Shown piece after piece: positions 54,542 to 63,367 of a DNA stretch of 64,000 nt. Source of the DNA: Thermoplasmata archaeon. Its GTDB lineage: Archaea > Thermoplasmatota > Thermoplasmata > GCA-020350865. The position numbers were made by a program, and so were the translations under genes. The notes under the pieces are model-generated. The model did no database searches. It worked only from the letters and a program-made list of their open reading frames with translations, and was not told where the DNA came from. The stretch spans positions 2,444,892-2,508,891 of the forward strand of contig CP070751.1 in assembly GCA_020348445.1 (NCBI GenBank). The letters run 5' to 3'. Every line of letters begins with the position of its first letter. Position 1 is the stretch's first letter.

Positions 54542-55219
54542 ATGTACAGAAGTGCATCTTTGGTGTGGGAAGATCATGTCTTATCATTCGATGAGGCTGT
54601 CAAAGAAAATGGTCATTCATTTGATATTTTTATGGATGGTGGTTGTGGAAGGGAAAAATTTCTCGAAAGGTATTCCAATCAATTCAGATTTTGCATAGGC
54701 ATTGACACCGATTTAAGAGAATGCAACAAATCTCATAATAACATACAATATATTAAGGGAGATCTGGAAGGAATTCCTCTAAAGGATGCTAGTGTGGATG
54801 TCATTCTTACCAACTTCGTTTTGGAGCATATCAGAAGACCAAAAAGATTCTTCATGGAAGCGTCCAGAGTCATGAAAAAAGAAGGTATATTAATTATCTG
54901 GACACCGAATGCAAAATCCCCTGCTGGCCTTATGATACACTTGTTACCTATTTCATTTATAAAAAATTTCAAGAAGAATTTCATTGGCCACGAATCTTAC
55001 CCAACCTATTATCTTTCCAATAGCCCCTTAAAACTTGATGCCATGCTTAAAGAATCTGGACTTCAAAAGGCAAAATTGGAGATGAAAGATGGAGTATTTT
55101 ATTTCTCGGAATTTAAAGTGGTGAGATTGTTGCATTCAGTTCTCATCAAGCTAACAGATTGTGATGGATTTGGGCAGTTCAAGGATTTAATATTTGCAGT
55201 ATATTTGAAGGCAAGATAG
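54542..55219 (+). CDS. Class I SAM-dependent methyltransferase
   Basis: 225 residues; the ATG follows GAGGTAGG. SAM motif I is DGGCGREKFL (~32-41), the acidic residue at the end of strand 2 is in GIDTDL, and VDVILTNFVLEHI (~84-96) is the Methyltransf_11 post-I motif; the strand after RVMKKEGILIIWTPN is also typical. It should methylate a small molecule or lipid-linked substrate in the cytoplasm; the product is recycled by AhcY. The substrate is unknown. It is flanked by small genes of unknown function and a radical SAM gene. Confidence 0.87.
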   Translation: MYRSASLVWEDHVLSFDEAVKENGHSFDIFMDGGCGREKFLERYSNQFRFCIGIDTDLRECNKSHNNIQYIKGDLEGIPLKDASVDVILTNFVLEHIRRPKRFFMEASRVMKKEGILIIWTPNAKSPAGLMIHLLPISFIKNFKKNFIGHESYPTYYLSNSPLKLDAMLKESGLQKAKLEMKDGVFYFSEFKVVRLLHSVLIKLTDCDGFGQFKDLIFAVYLKAR

Positions 55220-55312
55220 AAGACATAAAATTATGATATCTGATTGAGCAACTTAAAATCCAAATGTAGCATATCATGTGTTATAGTGCTTTTGATTTCA
55301 TTTGGTAAGGGA

Positions 55313-55342
55313 CCTCGACAATCCTTATTAATCCTCTCACAC
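55313..55342. repeat. 30-nt dispersed repeat, copy 2
   Basis: CCTCGACAATCCTTATTAAT followed by CCTCTCACAC, 13 bases before the ATG of the radical SAM gene at 55356. It differs from copy 1 (53455-53484) at two positions. The two copies bracket the small-gene and methyltransferase cluster. Confidence 0.7.
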
Positions 55343-55355
55343 ATTCACTTTTTTG

Positions 55356-57008
55356 ATGTATATCGTACTCCTCGATGGTTATGTTGACGAGCCAAGCTGC
55401 CTGGGCGTCCCCCCTTTTATCTCGCCCTATGTTCGATACACAGCAGGGGCAATCAAAGAGGCAGGCCATGAATTTACGTATCTTACCATCGATGAATATC
55501 GAAATAACTCCCCAAAAAACAAGGCACTAAAAAACGCGAAATTGCTTGCCATAATCGGTGGGGCCATAGTGCCAGGAAAGTATCTCAGGGGAACACCTGC
55601 CTCGATTCCTGAGATCAAGAATATAGCCGAGAATTTCAAAGGCACAAAAATACTTGGGGGGCCAATTGCAAAGTTTGGATTCAGTGGAGACAGGAAAATA
55701 AAGGATCTTGTGAACATTTTTGATTTTTTGCCTAAATCGGATCCCGATGCTTTTATCTTTGATCTGTTATCAGAGAAATCCCAAAATGACAGGTTGCGGA
55801 CAGAAAAAGAGTGGCGAAATTGGGCAATAAAAGGAAGCTCTGTCATAACCCAGCATCCTGATTTCCCAAATCCTCTAATAATAGAACTCGAGACCTACAG
55901 GGGCTGCGTAAGGTTCTTTACAGGTGGTTGTTCTTTTTGCATCGAGCCCCTTTTCGGAGAGCCGAAGTTCAGGGAGCCCAAAGACATCATTGACGAGGTT
56001 GGTGCTTTAAATAAATTCGGTGCTGTGAATTTCAGACTTGGGGCCCAATCCTGCATCTTTTCCTATAAAATAGAGGATATCGGATCCTCTGAAACTCCAA
56101 AGCCTAGGCCCGAGATCATCGAAAAACTGCTTTCGGGAGTGAGAAATGCGGTTTTGAACCTAGAGGTTCTCCACACCGACAATGCCAATCCGGCTGTTAT
56201 AGCTGAACATCCCAACGAAGCCAAGAGAATATTGAAGGCTCTCGTCAAATACTGCACAAGCGGCAATGTCCTTGCCCTGGGAATGGAGAGCGCTGATCCA
56301 AAGGTGATTGCAGCCAACAATTTAAATGCAACTCCCGATCAGGTCTTAAAAGCAATTGAACTCATAAACGAATACGGCGCAAAAAGAGGAGAAAACGGAA
56401 TGCCGAAACTGCTGCCAGGCATCAATTTTCTGTCAGGACTTTCTGGAGAGTCGAAAAGAACCTTCGAACATAATTTTAAATTTTTAAAAGATATTCTCGA
56501 AAGGGATCTTCTATTGCGGAGAATCAACATAAGACAGGTTGCATTCGTAAGAAACAAGTTCGATGTGAAGATCCACCATACCGATTTCTTACGGTTCAAA
56601 AGAATGGTTCGAGAAGAAATCGACATCAATATGCTGAAGCTTATACTCCCCACGAAAACTGTCCTAAAAAGGGTCTTTTTGGAAAAAGTTCAGGGTAATG
56701 TCACATTTGGCAGGCAAATTGGGACCTATCCACTTTTGGTGGGAATACCATATCAAACCCCGCTCAACACCTTCAAAGATGTCATCATCACTGACCACGG
56801 GTTTCGGAGCGTAACAGGCATAGAATATCCCTTGAACGTGAATTCTGCCTCGCTTAAGGCTCTATCTTCGTTACCGGGCATTGGAAAAAAGAGGGCCGCG
56901 AGAATCGTTTTAGCAAGGCCTTTTAGTTCACAGCAGGATTTCTTAAGCTCCCTTGATGATGAAAAAGTAGCAAATAGTGTTTTGGATTACATCTCTTTTA
57001 ATCGATAA
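55356..57008 (+). CDS. COG1031-type radical SAM protein with C-terminal helix-hairpin-helix
   Basis: 550 residues from the ATG at 55356. An N-terminal Rossmann-like region (~1-160) resembles a cobalamin-binding-type fold but lacks a clear cobalamin His. The Fe-S motif is RGCVRFFTGGCSFCIEP, giving C-x7-C-x2-C instead of the canonical CX3CX2C. Radical SAM strands follow (GAVNFRLGAQSC, NLEVLHTDNANP, VLALGMESADP). Residues ~483-550 contain an HhH motif (INVNSASLKALSSLPGIGKKRA style), which usually contacts DNA or RNA. This architecture matches archaeal COG1031 Fe-S oxidoreductases; the substrate is unknown. Its stop overlaps the convergent gene by 11 bases. Confidence 0.87.
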   Translation: MYIVLLDGYVDEPSCLGVPPFISPYVRYTAGAIKEAGHEFTYLTIDEYRNNSPKNKALKNAKLLAIIGGAIVPGKYLRGTPASIPEIKNIAENFKGTKILGGPIAKFGFSGDRKIKDLVNIFDFLPKSDPDAFIFDLLSEKSQNDRLRTEKEWRNWAIKGSSVITQHPDFPNPLIIELETYRGCVRFFTGGCSFCIEPLFGEPKFREPKDIIDEVGALNKFGAVNFRLGAQSCIFSYKIEDIGSSETPKPRPEIIEKLLSGVRNAVLNLEVLHTDNANPAVIAEHPNEAKRILKALVKYCTSGNVLALGMESADPKVIAANNLNATPDQVLKAIELINEYGAKRGENGMPKLLPGINFLSGLSGESKRTFEHNFKFLKDILERDLLLRRINIRQVAFVRNKFDVKIHHTDFLRFKRMVREEIDINMLKLILPTKTVLKRVFLEKVQGNVTFGRQIGTYPLLVGIPYQTPLNTFKDVIITDHGFRSVTGIEYPLNVNSASLKALSSLPGIGKKRAARIVLARPFSSQQDFLSSLDDEKVANSVLDYISFNR

Positions 57009-59994
57009 TCCCTTTTGTTCCGCAGCTTGGGCACTTAACTTCAAGAGGCCTTTGATCCGTGGGAACGCCGAAAACTGTATAACATTTCGGGCACGAGATA
57101 TCCTCGTACTGGGGCATTGATATCGGTGTGAAGGCAGGCTCTGTAGTGGGTGCCGAAACAGTTTGGGCTAATGGAAGAGGTGTAACTGCGGTAGCAGAAG
57201 GCTCCTCAGCCCTACTTCTGCGTCCTGCAAACATACCCGCAAGAATGGCACAGATAATTATGACCACGATCAAAAGCAGTATCATATACTGTGCATCAGG
57301 TGATTCGTACCATGGCTTTTCATCTTCTTCTCCAACATCCTGTGTTGAGCCGTGCTTCGTAGGATCCAGTGGAAATTCATCTTCGGTGTCTGGATAACTA
57401 TCATTATCGTCATCTGGGTCTGCATTGTTACCAATTCCGTCACCGTCTGTATCTTCCCATTCCTCTGGATCATCAGGGAAGGGATCGTCATCATCATTTA
57501 CACCGTCTCCATCGCTGTCAAGGATGCCACCATCTCCGCCGTCTCCGCCATCCACCTGCTCTTCAGATATTGTAATTGACTTCTTACCTGACTTGTATGT
57601 TTCCCCGTCCTCATCTATGACCCTAACCTCATATTGGTAGTTTCCAGCAGTCAAGGGCCCAAAGGAGGCAGTGTATTGATCATTTCCATTGAATTGCATG
57701 GAAACGGGTTGGAAACACGTTTCACCTTGACAATAGTCCAGATTCACGGAATTAATGCCGTCTCCCGAAACGGTGGCGTATACAGTGATCTCATCCTTTT
57801 CGGTTGGGTCAGTGGGAGAATGGGAAATTTCAGAGATCGTGATTGGTACTTTGATGTCAGAGACTGAAAATGGAATCTTGCCTGAATAATATTTTTCGCC
57901 GTCATCATCCTCTACGCATACCTCATATTCGTAATCCCCAGAATCCAACGGACCTATGGTTACAGAATACTCGTCGCTTCCCATATAAAGCATGTTTTCG
58001 GGACCGAAATGGAAATAGCCTTGATAATAATCCAGATAGACCTCTTCTATATTATCTCCAGTCACCAAGGCTGAGATGCTGATTTCATCTTCCTCGTCAG
58101 GACTCGAAGGAGAATGCCAAACATCCTCTATGAGTATTGTACCGATTTCGATTACTGTAACATAAACAGTGGCTGAATCAGTAACATAAGTATCCTCTAT
58201 GCACATTCCATCCACTGTAAAGGTGATTTCCCCACCCTCGGCATCAGAAGGAACTTCCACTGTCAAGATCACATCCTGCTCAGCACCCTCCTGTAGAATT
58301 AAAGTATCTTCATCCAAAGATCCCCAGTTCCTATACCAATTCTGACCTTGCAACGTTAGCTCGATCTCCTCCTGCACGTTTCCAAGGTTTGTTACTGTGA
58401 GTGTAAATTGTGTACTCTCGCCTGCGTTCACATCCCCTTCCTGCAGCGCAGGTTCTATCTCAAAATCATAGATAAAGGGATTGACATGCGTCGTCAAGGT
58501 TATCTCATGATATACAGAGGAGTCTCCTTGCGAGGTTCCTTTCAAATCGAATAGATAATCGCCCTCGGAGGTACCTGAGGGTACATTCACAGTCAGGGTA
58601 ATGTCCTGATTGCTGCTCGCAGAAAGAGAGACCGAGTTTGTACTCAGCTCTCCCCAATAGCTGTATGATCCAGATAATAATAAGTCAATGGTATCTTCAG
58701 TATTGCCTGTATTATCCACGGTCACTGTAAAGACAACAGACTCCTCGGGGAAACAGGATTTGCTAGTCTCATCTGGTAGGAGATTTACACCGTATGTGAT
58801 GTCGGTGGTGACTTCGGTTATGGTAGCAGCAGTTGCGGATTTTGTGGGATCTCCATTTGATGTGGCTGTTACATCGATCTGATACTCTCCATCGGCTGTC
58901 CCAGAGGGAACATCCACCTGCAGTGTGATATCCTCAGATAAACCAGGTGCGATTGTGACCGAGGTCTGGCTGAGAGTTCCCCAACTGCTCTGATCTCCGG
59001 ATAATGTCAGGGAAATGGTGTCCTCTGTATCGCCGATATTGCCAACTGTAAGGGTGTAAGTTGTTGATTCTCCTGCAAAGGCAAAGTGTTCTTGGGAGGG
59101 AGGGCCTATTTCAACGCCGTAATTTGGAGGTGGTATCGGAATCATAGCTGCAGTTTGGTCCACATAATGTGCTTCAAACTTGAATTGAGGTCCATTGTAA
59201 GGGGGGTCATAACCGCCTACATTTATCTCATCATTGAATACAGCAGCAATTACCATAGTGTTACTGGGCACGATATCCCCAAAATATTGTGTCTCATCTG
59301 GATCTTCGGGATCGTCGTGATGTTCTGAACCAATCCAAATGACCTCATCTTCCCAAGAGGATTCAGCAGGAACATTAATATCTACATTAAATGCATAATC
59401 TAGAAAGCCAAAGTGATAGGGTTGATTGTTTGTCATGTTATATCTGGATATGATCTCAGTGATGTATGCACGCAGATTGCCGCCATATCCTTCACTCCCA
59501 AGATTGGTAACTTTTACAGAGATTTGTAAGGCAGAGTCGCCAAGATCATAAGCTTTTACTTCTACTTCAAGACTAGGAACTTGCCTCTCTCCACAGGATT
59601 CAATTAAAGGTCGAATATCATCTTCGGTTTGTTGCGTATCGTCATTGGAGGATCCAACCTTGGTTTCATAACCCCCATCAAATATTGTGGTGGGATAGCC
59701 AGGTATGTTGTAATCGTTTGCTCTCTCGCCTGCCTTATCATTATAATCTGTAATCATCGCCACAAAATAGAAGGGGTAATCATTGGACTCATAGATATTA
59801 TATAGTGCATCTGCTACATAGGGACAATGTCCACACCAAGTTGCAGTAAACTCTTCTGAAAATGTAGTGTGGGTGAAGTCCGCAAATGGCTGAGGGTCCT
59901 CTTCTTCATCAGCTTGCGCAAAGCCCACAAACACCGAAAAAAACATGGCAAAAGCTAAAAGATAACATATCTGTTTTGGTGTTATTCTTCTCAT
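56998..59994 (-). CDS. Exported thioredoxin-fold protein with Ig/TSP3 stalk, membrane helix and zinc-ribbon tail
   Basis: 998 residues. A signal peptide (~1-28) is followed by a thioredoxin-like domain (~38-150) with the active-site motif WCGHC (C54, C57) and GYPTTIFDG as the cis-Pro region. Three NEW3/CARDB-like beta-sandwiches (~285-615), two shorter Ig-like repeats (~615-790), an Asp-rich TSP3 stretch (~800-905), one membrane helix (~925-947) and a C-terminal CPKC...CPSC zinc ribbon (~968-995) complete it. The thiol-redox domain would face outward and the ribbon inward, so the two ends lie on opposite sides of the membrane. It is convergent with the COG1031 gene. Confidence 0.88.
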   Translation of the reverse strand: MRRITPKQICYLLAFAMFFSVFVGFAQADEEEDPQPFADFTHTTFSEEFTATWCGHCPYVADALYNIYESNDYPFYFVAMITDYNDKAGERANDYNIPGYPTTIFDGGYETKVGSSNDDTQQTEDDIRPLIESCGERQVPSLEVEVKAYDLGDSALQISVKVTNLGSEGYGGNLRAYITEIISRYNMTNNQPYHFGFLDYAFNVDINVPAESSWEDEVIWIGSEHHDDPEDPDETQYFGDIVPSNTMVIAAVFNDEINVGGYDPPYNGPQFKFEAHYVDQTAAMIPIPPPNYGVEIGPPSQEHFAFAGESTTYTLTVGNIGDTEDTISLTLSGDQSSWGTLSQTSVTIAPGLSEDITLQVDVPSGTADGEYQIDVTATSNGDPTKSATAATITEVTTDITYGVNLLPDETSKSCFPEESVVFTVTVDNTGNTEDTIDLLLSGSYSYWGELSTNSVSLSASSNQDITLTVNVPSGTSEGDYLFDLKGTSQGDSSVYHEITLTTHVNPFIYDFEIEPALQEGDVNAGESTQFTLTVTNLGNVQEEIELTLQGQNWYRNWGSLDEDTLILQEGAEQDVILTVEVPSDAEGGEITFTVDGMCIEDTYVTDSATVYVTVIEIGTILIEDVWHSPSSPDEEDEISISALVTGDNIEEVYLDYYQGYFHFGPENMLYMGSDEYSVTIGPLDSGDYEYEVCVEDDDGEKYYSGKIPFSVSDIKVPITISEISHSPTDPTEKDEITVYATVSGDGINSVNLDYCQGETCFQPVSMQFNGNDQYTASFGPLTAGNYQYEVRVIDEDGETYKSGKKSITISEEQVDGGDGGDGGILDSDGDGVNDDDDPFPDDPEEWEDTDGDGIGNNADPDDDNDSYPDTEDEFPLDPTKHGSTQDVGEEDEKPWYESPDAQYMILLLIVVIIICAILAGMFAGRRSRAEEPSATAVTPLPLAQTVSAPTTEPAFTPISMPQYEDISCPKCYTVFGVPTDQRPLEVKCPSCGTKGIID

Positions 59995-60165
59995 TTTATC
60001 ACCTGCTTATCAAGAGTCAATTAAAACGCTGCTAAGGCAGTCGCTCCCACTCCGTTTGACGAGTTATAATAGGGCCAAGACATATTTAAATTTTCGGTTA
60101 AAATACAGACACAGGATGCCCGAAACCGAGATTTAGTTACCTTTTTAAACCCCTGCCTCCTTTTC

Positions 60166-61752
60166 GTGATAGGTGAACGGGCGTTGATTGCAAGGAAATC
60201 ATTTTTGGTTTTCCTAAATATGATGGCAGGTAGCGTTCTGGGCTATGTTGCATTGTTCTTCATACTAAGGTACATGGGCCCTGAGGAATACGGGATAATC
60301 GGCTTTGGCATGGCCTTTGTGGGGCTATTTGCCTTTATAGCTGATTTGGGCTTCAACCACGCCCATATTAAACGAGTATCTGAGGGCAGGGACCTGGGAA
60401 GCTGCATTGGAACCTTCTTCGTGGTTAAGGTGGTGCTCACGGCTGTGATGATAGGCTGTGTCCTCTTCTCAATATTCTTTTGGAAGGTCGTAATTGGAAG
60501 GGGTTTCGAGACTCCTGAACATGAGCCGGTAATCTACTTGTTCATACTATTCTATGTAATTACCAGCTTAAGCAGCATTCCCCTCACCACCTTTGCAGCC
60601 AGAAGAGAGACAGCAAAACAGCAATTGCCTGGACTGATCGAGCCCATGACGAGGGCTCCATTGATCATCATAATAGCACTGGGTACTTTTGGTGTTTTTG
60701 CTTTGGCTGGCGCCTATGTAGCCGGGGTTATCGCGATTCTCATCACCGCGATCATCCTTTTCCGGGGGTATCCCATAGGCAAGTTCGATCCTAAGCTCTT
60801 TAAACACTATTTTAGATTCGCTATCCCCATTGTTGTTGCTGCAAGTATAGCTATGATCTCTGTGAATATAGATAAGGTCATGTTACAGCTGTTCTGGGGA
60901 TCTAGGTTCGTGGGCTATTACTTTGGTGCCCAGAGACTGACTGCATTTCTCGTCATGATATCAACAGCAGTCACTTTGCTGCTTTTTCCCACCCTCTCGG
61001 AGCATCACGGCAAGGGGGAGGAGAAGGAGATACGGAGATTGACCATCGTTGCTGAAAGATATGTATCGTTGATTATAATGCCTGCCACGATTCTTTTTAT
61101 TGTGTTTGCCAAGCCCATTCTTTTCCTGTTCAATGCCGAAATTGCTGAGAACGCAACCACAACCCTCCAGATAATGTCCATATATTCGCTGGTATTCAGC
61201 TTTGATTTGCTATTTTTTAATCAGATCATGGCCGTGGATAGACCAGGGCTTAGCACAAAAATCGCAGTTGTAATGGCAGTGACCAATATAGTCCTTAACG
61301 CTTTCTTCATCCCAAAAGATATCAGATTCCTGGGCATCAACCTCCTTGGGATGGGTGCAGAAGGAGCAGCACTGGCAACCGCGATTTCTGCGATAGTTGG
61401 TCTGATATTGTTAAAGATAGTAACACGCAGACTAACAGGTACAAAATGGAATCCGAAAATCCTGATGCACTTGGTAGCTGCGCTTGTTATGGGCATTGTA
61501 CTATTTTTTATTAGTGATACATTTAACATCTGGGATCTGTTCGATCCGTTTTGGGCGGGAATAATTGATTTATTGCTATATATGGGAGTGCTTCTGTGTA
61601 TGGGCTTATTAGGAATAGGCATTTATTTGGGAATACTTATTATTTTTAAGGAATTTAAAAAGGCTGATTTAAAATTGTTTTTGAACATTCTGGACCCAAG
61701 AGGGATAAAGGATTATGTTATTGTCGAGCTGAAAGATAACAAGATAGAATAG
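60166..61752 (+). CDS. Polysaccharide/oligosaccharide flippase (MVF/Wzx superfamily)
   Basis: 528 residues from the GTG at 60166, which would be nearly leaderless relative to the TATA-like CTTTTTAAAC at ~60140; a TTG at 60184 preceded by GGTGA is the alternative. Twelve to fourteen membrane helices fill the chain. The first block (NMMAGSVLGYVALFFILRYMG then PEEYGIIGFG) is characteristic of Wzx/RfbX-type flippases, which turn lipid-linked sugars to the outer face for surface polysaccharide or N-glycan assembly. The many N-x-S/T sites in the secreted proteins of this window fit such a pathway. The cytoplasmic C-terminus is basic. Confidence 0.9.
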   Translation: MIGERALIARKSFLVFLNMMAGSVLGYVALFFILRYMGPEEYGIIGFGMAFVGLFAFIADLGFNHAHIKRVSEGRDLGSCIGTFFVVKVVLTAVMIGCVLFSIFFWKVVIGRGFETPEHEPVIYLFILFYVITSLSSIPLTTFAARRETAKQQLPGLIEPMTRAPLIIIIALGTFGVFALAGAYVAGVIAILITAIILFRGYPIGKFDPKLFKHYFRFAIPIVVAASIAMISVNIDKVMLQLFWGSRFVGYYFGAQRLTAFLVMISTAVTLLLFPTLSEHHGKGEEKEIRRLTIVAERYVSLIIMPATILFIVFAKPILFLFNAEIAENATTTLQIMSIYSLVFSFDLLFFNQIMAVDRPGLSTKIAVVMAVTNIVLNAFFIPKDIRFLGINLLGMGAEGAALATAISAIVGLILLKIVTRRLTGTKWNPKILMHLVAALVMGIVLFFISDTFNIWDLFDPFWAGIIDLLLYMGVLLCMGLLGIGIYLGILIIFKEFKKADLKLFLNILDPRGIKDYVIVELKDNKIE

Positions 61753-61923
61753 TTACCTTCCCAAATTGATCTTTATTTTTCGAACCGCATTAGACCCTCG
61801 AAACAAAAATCAAATAAGGAAAAATTTATATTACAGGGGATTGATATGTTCGCTGGCCATGATGAATCCATCCGAAAGTTCATTGTAGCGAACCTTTAAA
61901 AAAAACACATCGAGGAATTTCTC

Positions 61924-63282
61924 ATGAATGTACTTTTACTCAACCTTCCGAGATACGAGGGGATGCCCATCGAGAGGGAAGAATGTTGCTATGGGATTCC
62001 AAGCGCGAACCTGCCCTCCCATATGGCTCAGATCTCGGGATTTCTGAAACAAGCGGGAATTTCCATCGATTTTTACGATGCAAACAACAGGGGAACATCC
62101 TTTGAGGAAATAAAGAGGATAATTAAGAAAATTAAACCTGATTTGGTAATTTCCACTGTAACTGTATCTTACATGCCCTATGAGGCGCAGATCGCAACAA
62201 TTTGTAAAAAGGAAAATATCAAATGCATTGCAATATCTTGCCCGTTCGGGTATGCAGAGGACCTTGTAAAAAAATATCCCTTTTACTTTGCCATTCATTC
62301 TGAACCTGAGCAGGTTATCCTCGATTATCTAAACACAGGAAAACTGGAAAATTTAAAGGGAATCGCATATAAGGATGAAAACGGAGTTCATAAGACACCA
62401 TCCTTGGAGGGTAATTATTCGAAAATGCCACAAATCGACGTTGACTTATTTGATCCCAAACACTACGGAAGTTTCTTCAAATATCAGTATTCCAGGGGTT
62501 GTCCATACAGTTGCTCCTTTTGTGTTTGGTCCCCCCTAAAATGGCAAATAAAAAATATCGAGGTCGTGCTTGATGATTTAGAATCACTGTATAAAAAAGG
62601 GCTACGAACCTTGCATCTTCTAGGAGCTCAGATCTCAACAAATCTCAATTGGACTTACAAGATGCTCGACGGTCTAGAGCAAAGAAGAATCAAAGTCAGG
62701 TGGGGCGGAGATATTAGATCCAACGAAGTGAATGGTGATAAACATTTCTTGAGCAGGGTCAAAGAAGGTGGTTGCAACTGGTTGTTGATAGGCGGGGAAT
62801 CCCTGAGTCAAAATCTTTTGGACGGAATAAACAAGAAGCAGACTGTGGATCAAATTAAAAACACGATAAATGCTTGTTACGAAGAAAAGATCTACTTAAA
62901 ATCCGGGATCATATTCAATCTAGAGGAAACAATGGATGATGTCAAGGAGTATGTAGATATCATAAAAGATCTGAAGCCCTTTGATTTTTACCCGCTAATG
63001 GCCCGTGCCGAGAAGGGAACACCATTGTACGAGAAATGGTATCCTGATCTTGATTATGTGCAGGTAAAAAATTGGCTCGTGAAAATTCCGACTCCGCCGG
63101 ATCTCAAAAATGCACAAAAGAGAATGGATTATTTTGAAAAGCAAACAAAATCCGTCAAACTGCAAAACCGCAGAAGGTACAGGATATTGAAACTCAGGGA
63201 GGTCGTTGGCAATCTTGGTTTCTATTCGAAATTGTATTCTGAGGGAGCCCTAAGACGACTAAGAATCCAAAAGAGTGTATAA
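61924..63282 (+). CDS. B12-binding-domain radical SAM protein
   Basis: 452 residues. The N-terminal ~150 residues form a cobalamin-binding-type Rossmann fold (VLLLNLPRYEG...DFYDANNRG...KPDLVISTVTVSY) without an obvious DxHxxG motif, so base-off cobalamin binding is uncertain. The radical SAM motif is RGCPYSCSFCVW (C-x3-C-x2-C), followed by HLLGAQIS, WGGDIRSN and LLIGGESLSQ. This family acts in lipid, antibiotic and cofactor methylation or carbon-carbon bond formation. The substrate is unknown; being next to a flippase suggests envelope lipid or glycan modification, which is inference. A TATA-like AAAAATTTATATTA lies ~90-100 bases upstream. Confidence 0.87.
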   Translation: MNVLLLNLPRYEGMPIEREECCYGIPSANLPSHMAQISGFLKQAGISIDFYDANNRGTSFEEIKRIIKKIKPDLVISTVTVSYMPYEAQIATICKKENIKCIAISCPFGYAEDLVKKYPFYFAIHSEPEQVILDYLNTGKLENLKGIAYKDENGVHKTPSLEGNYSKMPQIDVDLFDPKHYGSFFKYQYSRGCPYSCSFCVWSPLKWQIKNIEVVLDDLESLYKKGLRTLHLLGAQISTNLNWTYKMLDGLEQRRIKVRWGGDIRSNEVNGDKHFLSRVKEGGCNWLLIGGESLSQNLLDGINKKQTVDQIKNTINACYEEKIYLKSGIIFNLEETMDDVKEYVDIIKDLKPFDFYPLMARAEKGTPLYEKWYPDLDYVQVKNWLVKIPTPPDLKNAQKRMDYFEKQTKSVKLQNRRRYRILKLREVVGNLGFYSKLYSEGALRRLRIQKSV

Positions 63283-63367
63283 CTGATATGATTCATCTTC
63301 TTTTTACGTAATCTCGCTCGTATTATAATTAATTGGACACATAATCGTGGATTTCTTGAGGGGTATT

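Noticed and set aside
60001..60130. GC-rich hairpin-like DNA before the flippase gene as a tRNA
   Set aside because: No TTC-containing T-arm, acceptor stem or anticodon arm could be assembled. No tRNA or rRNA was found anywhere in the window.
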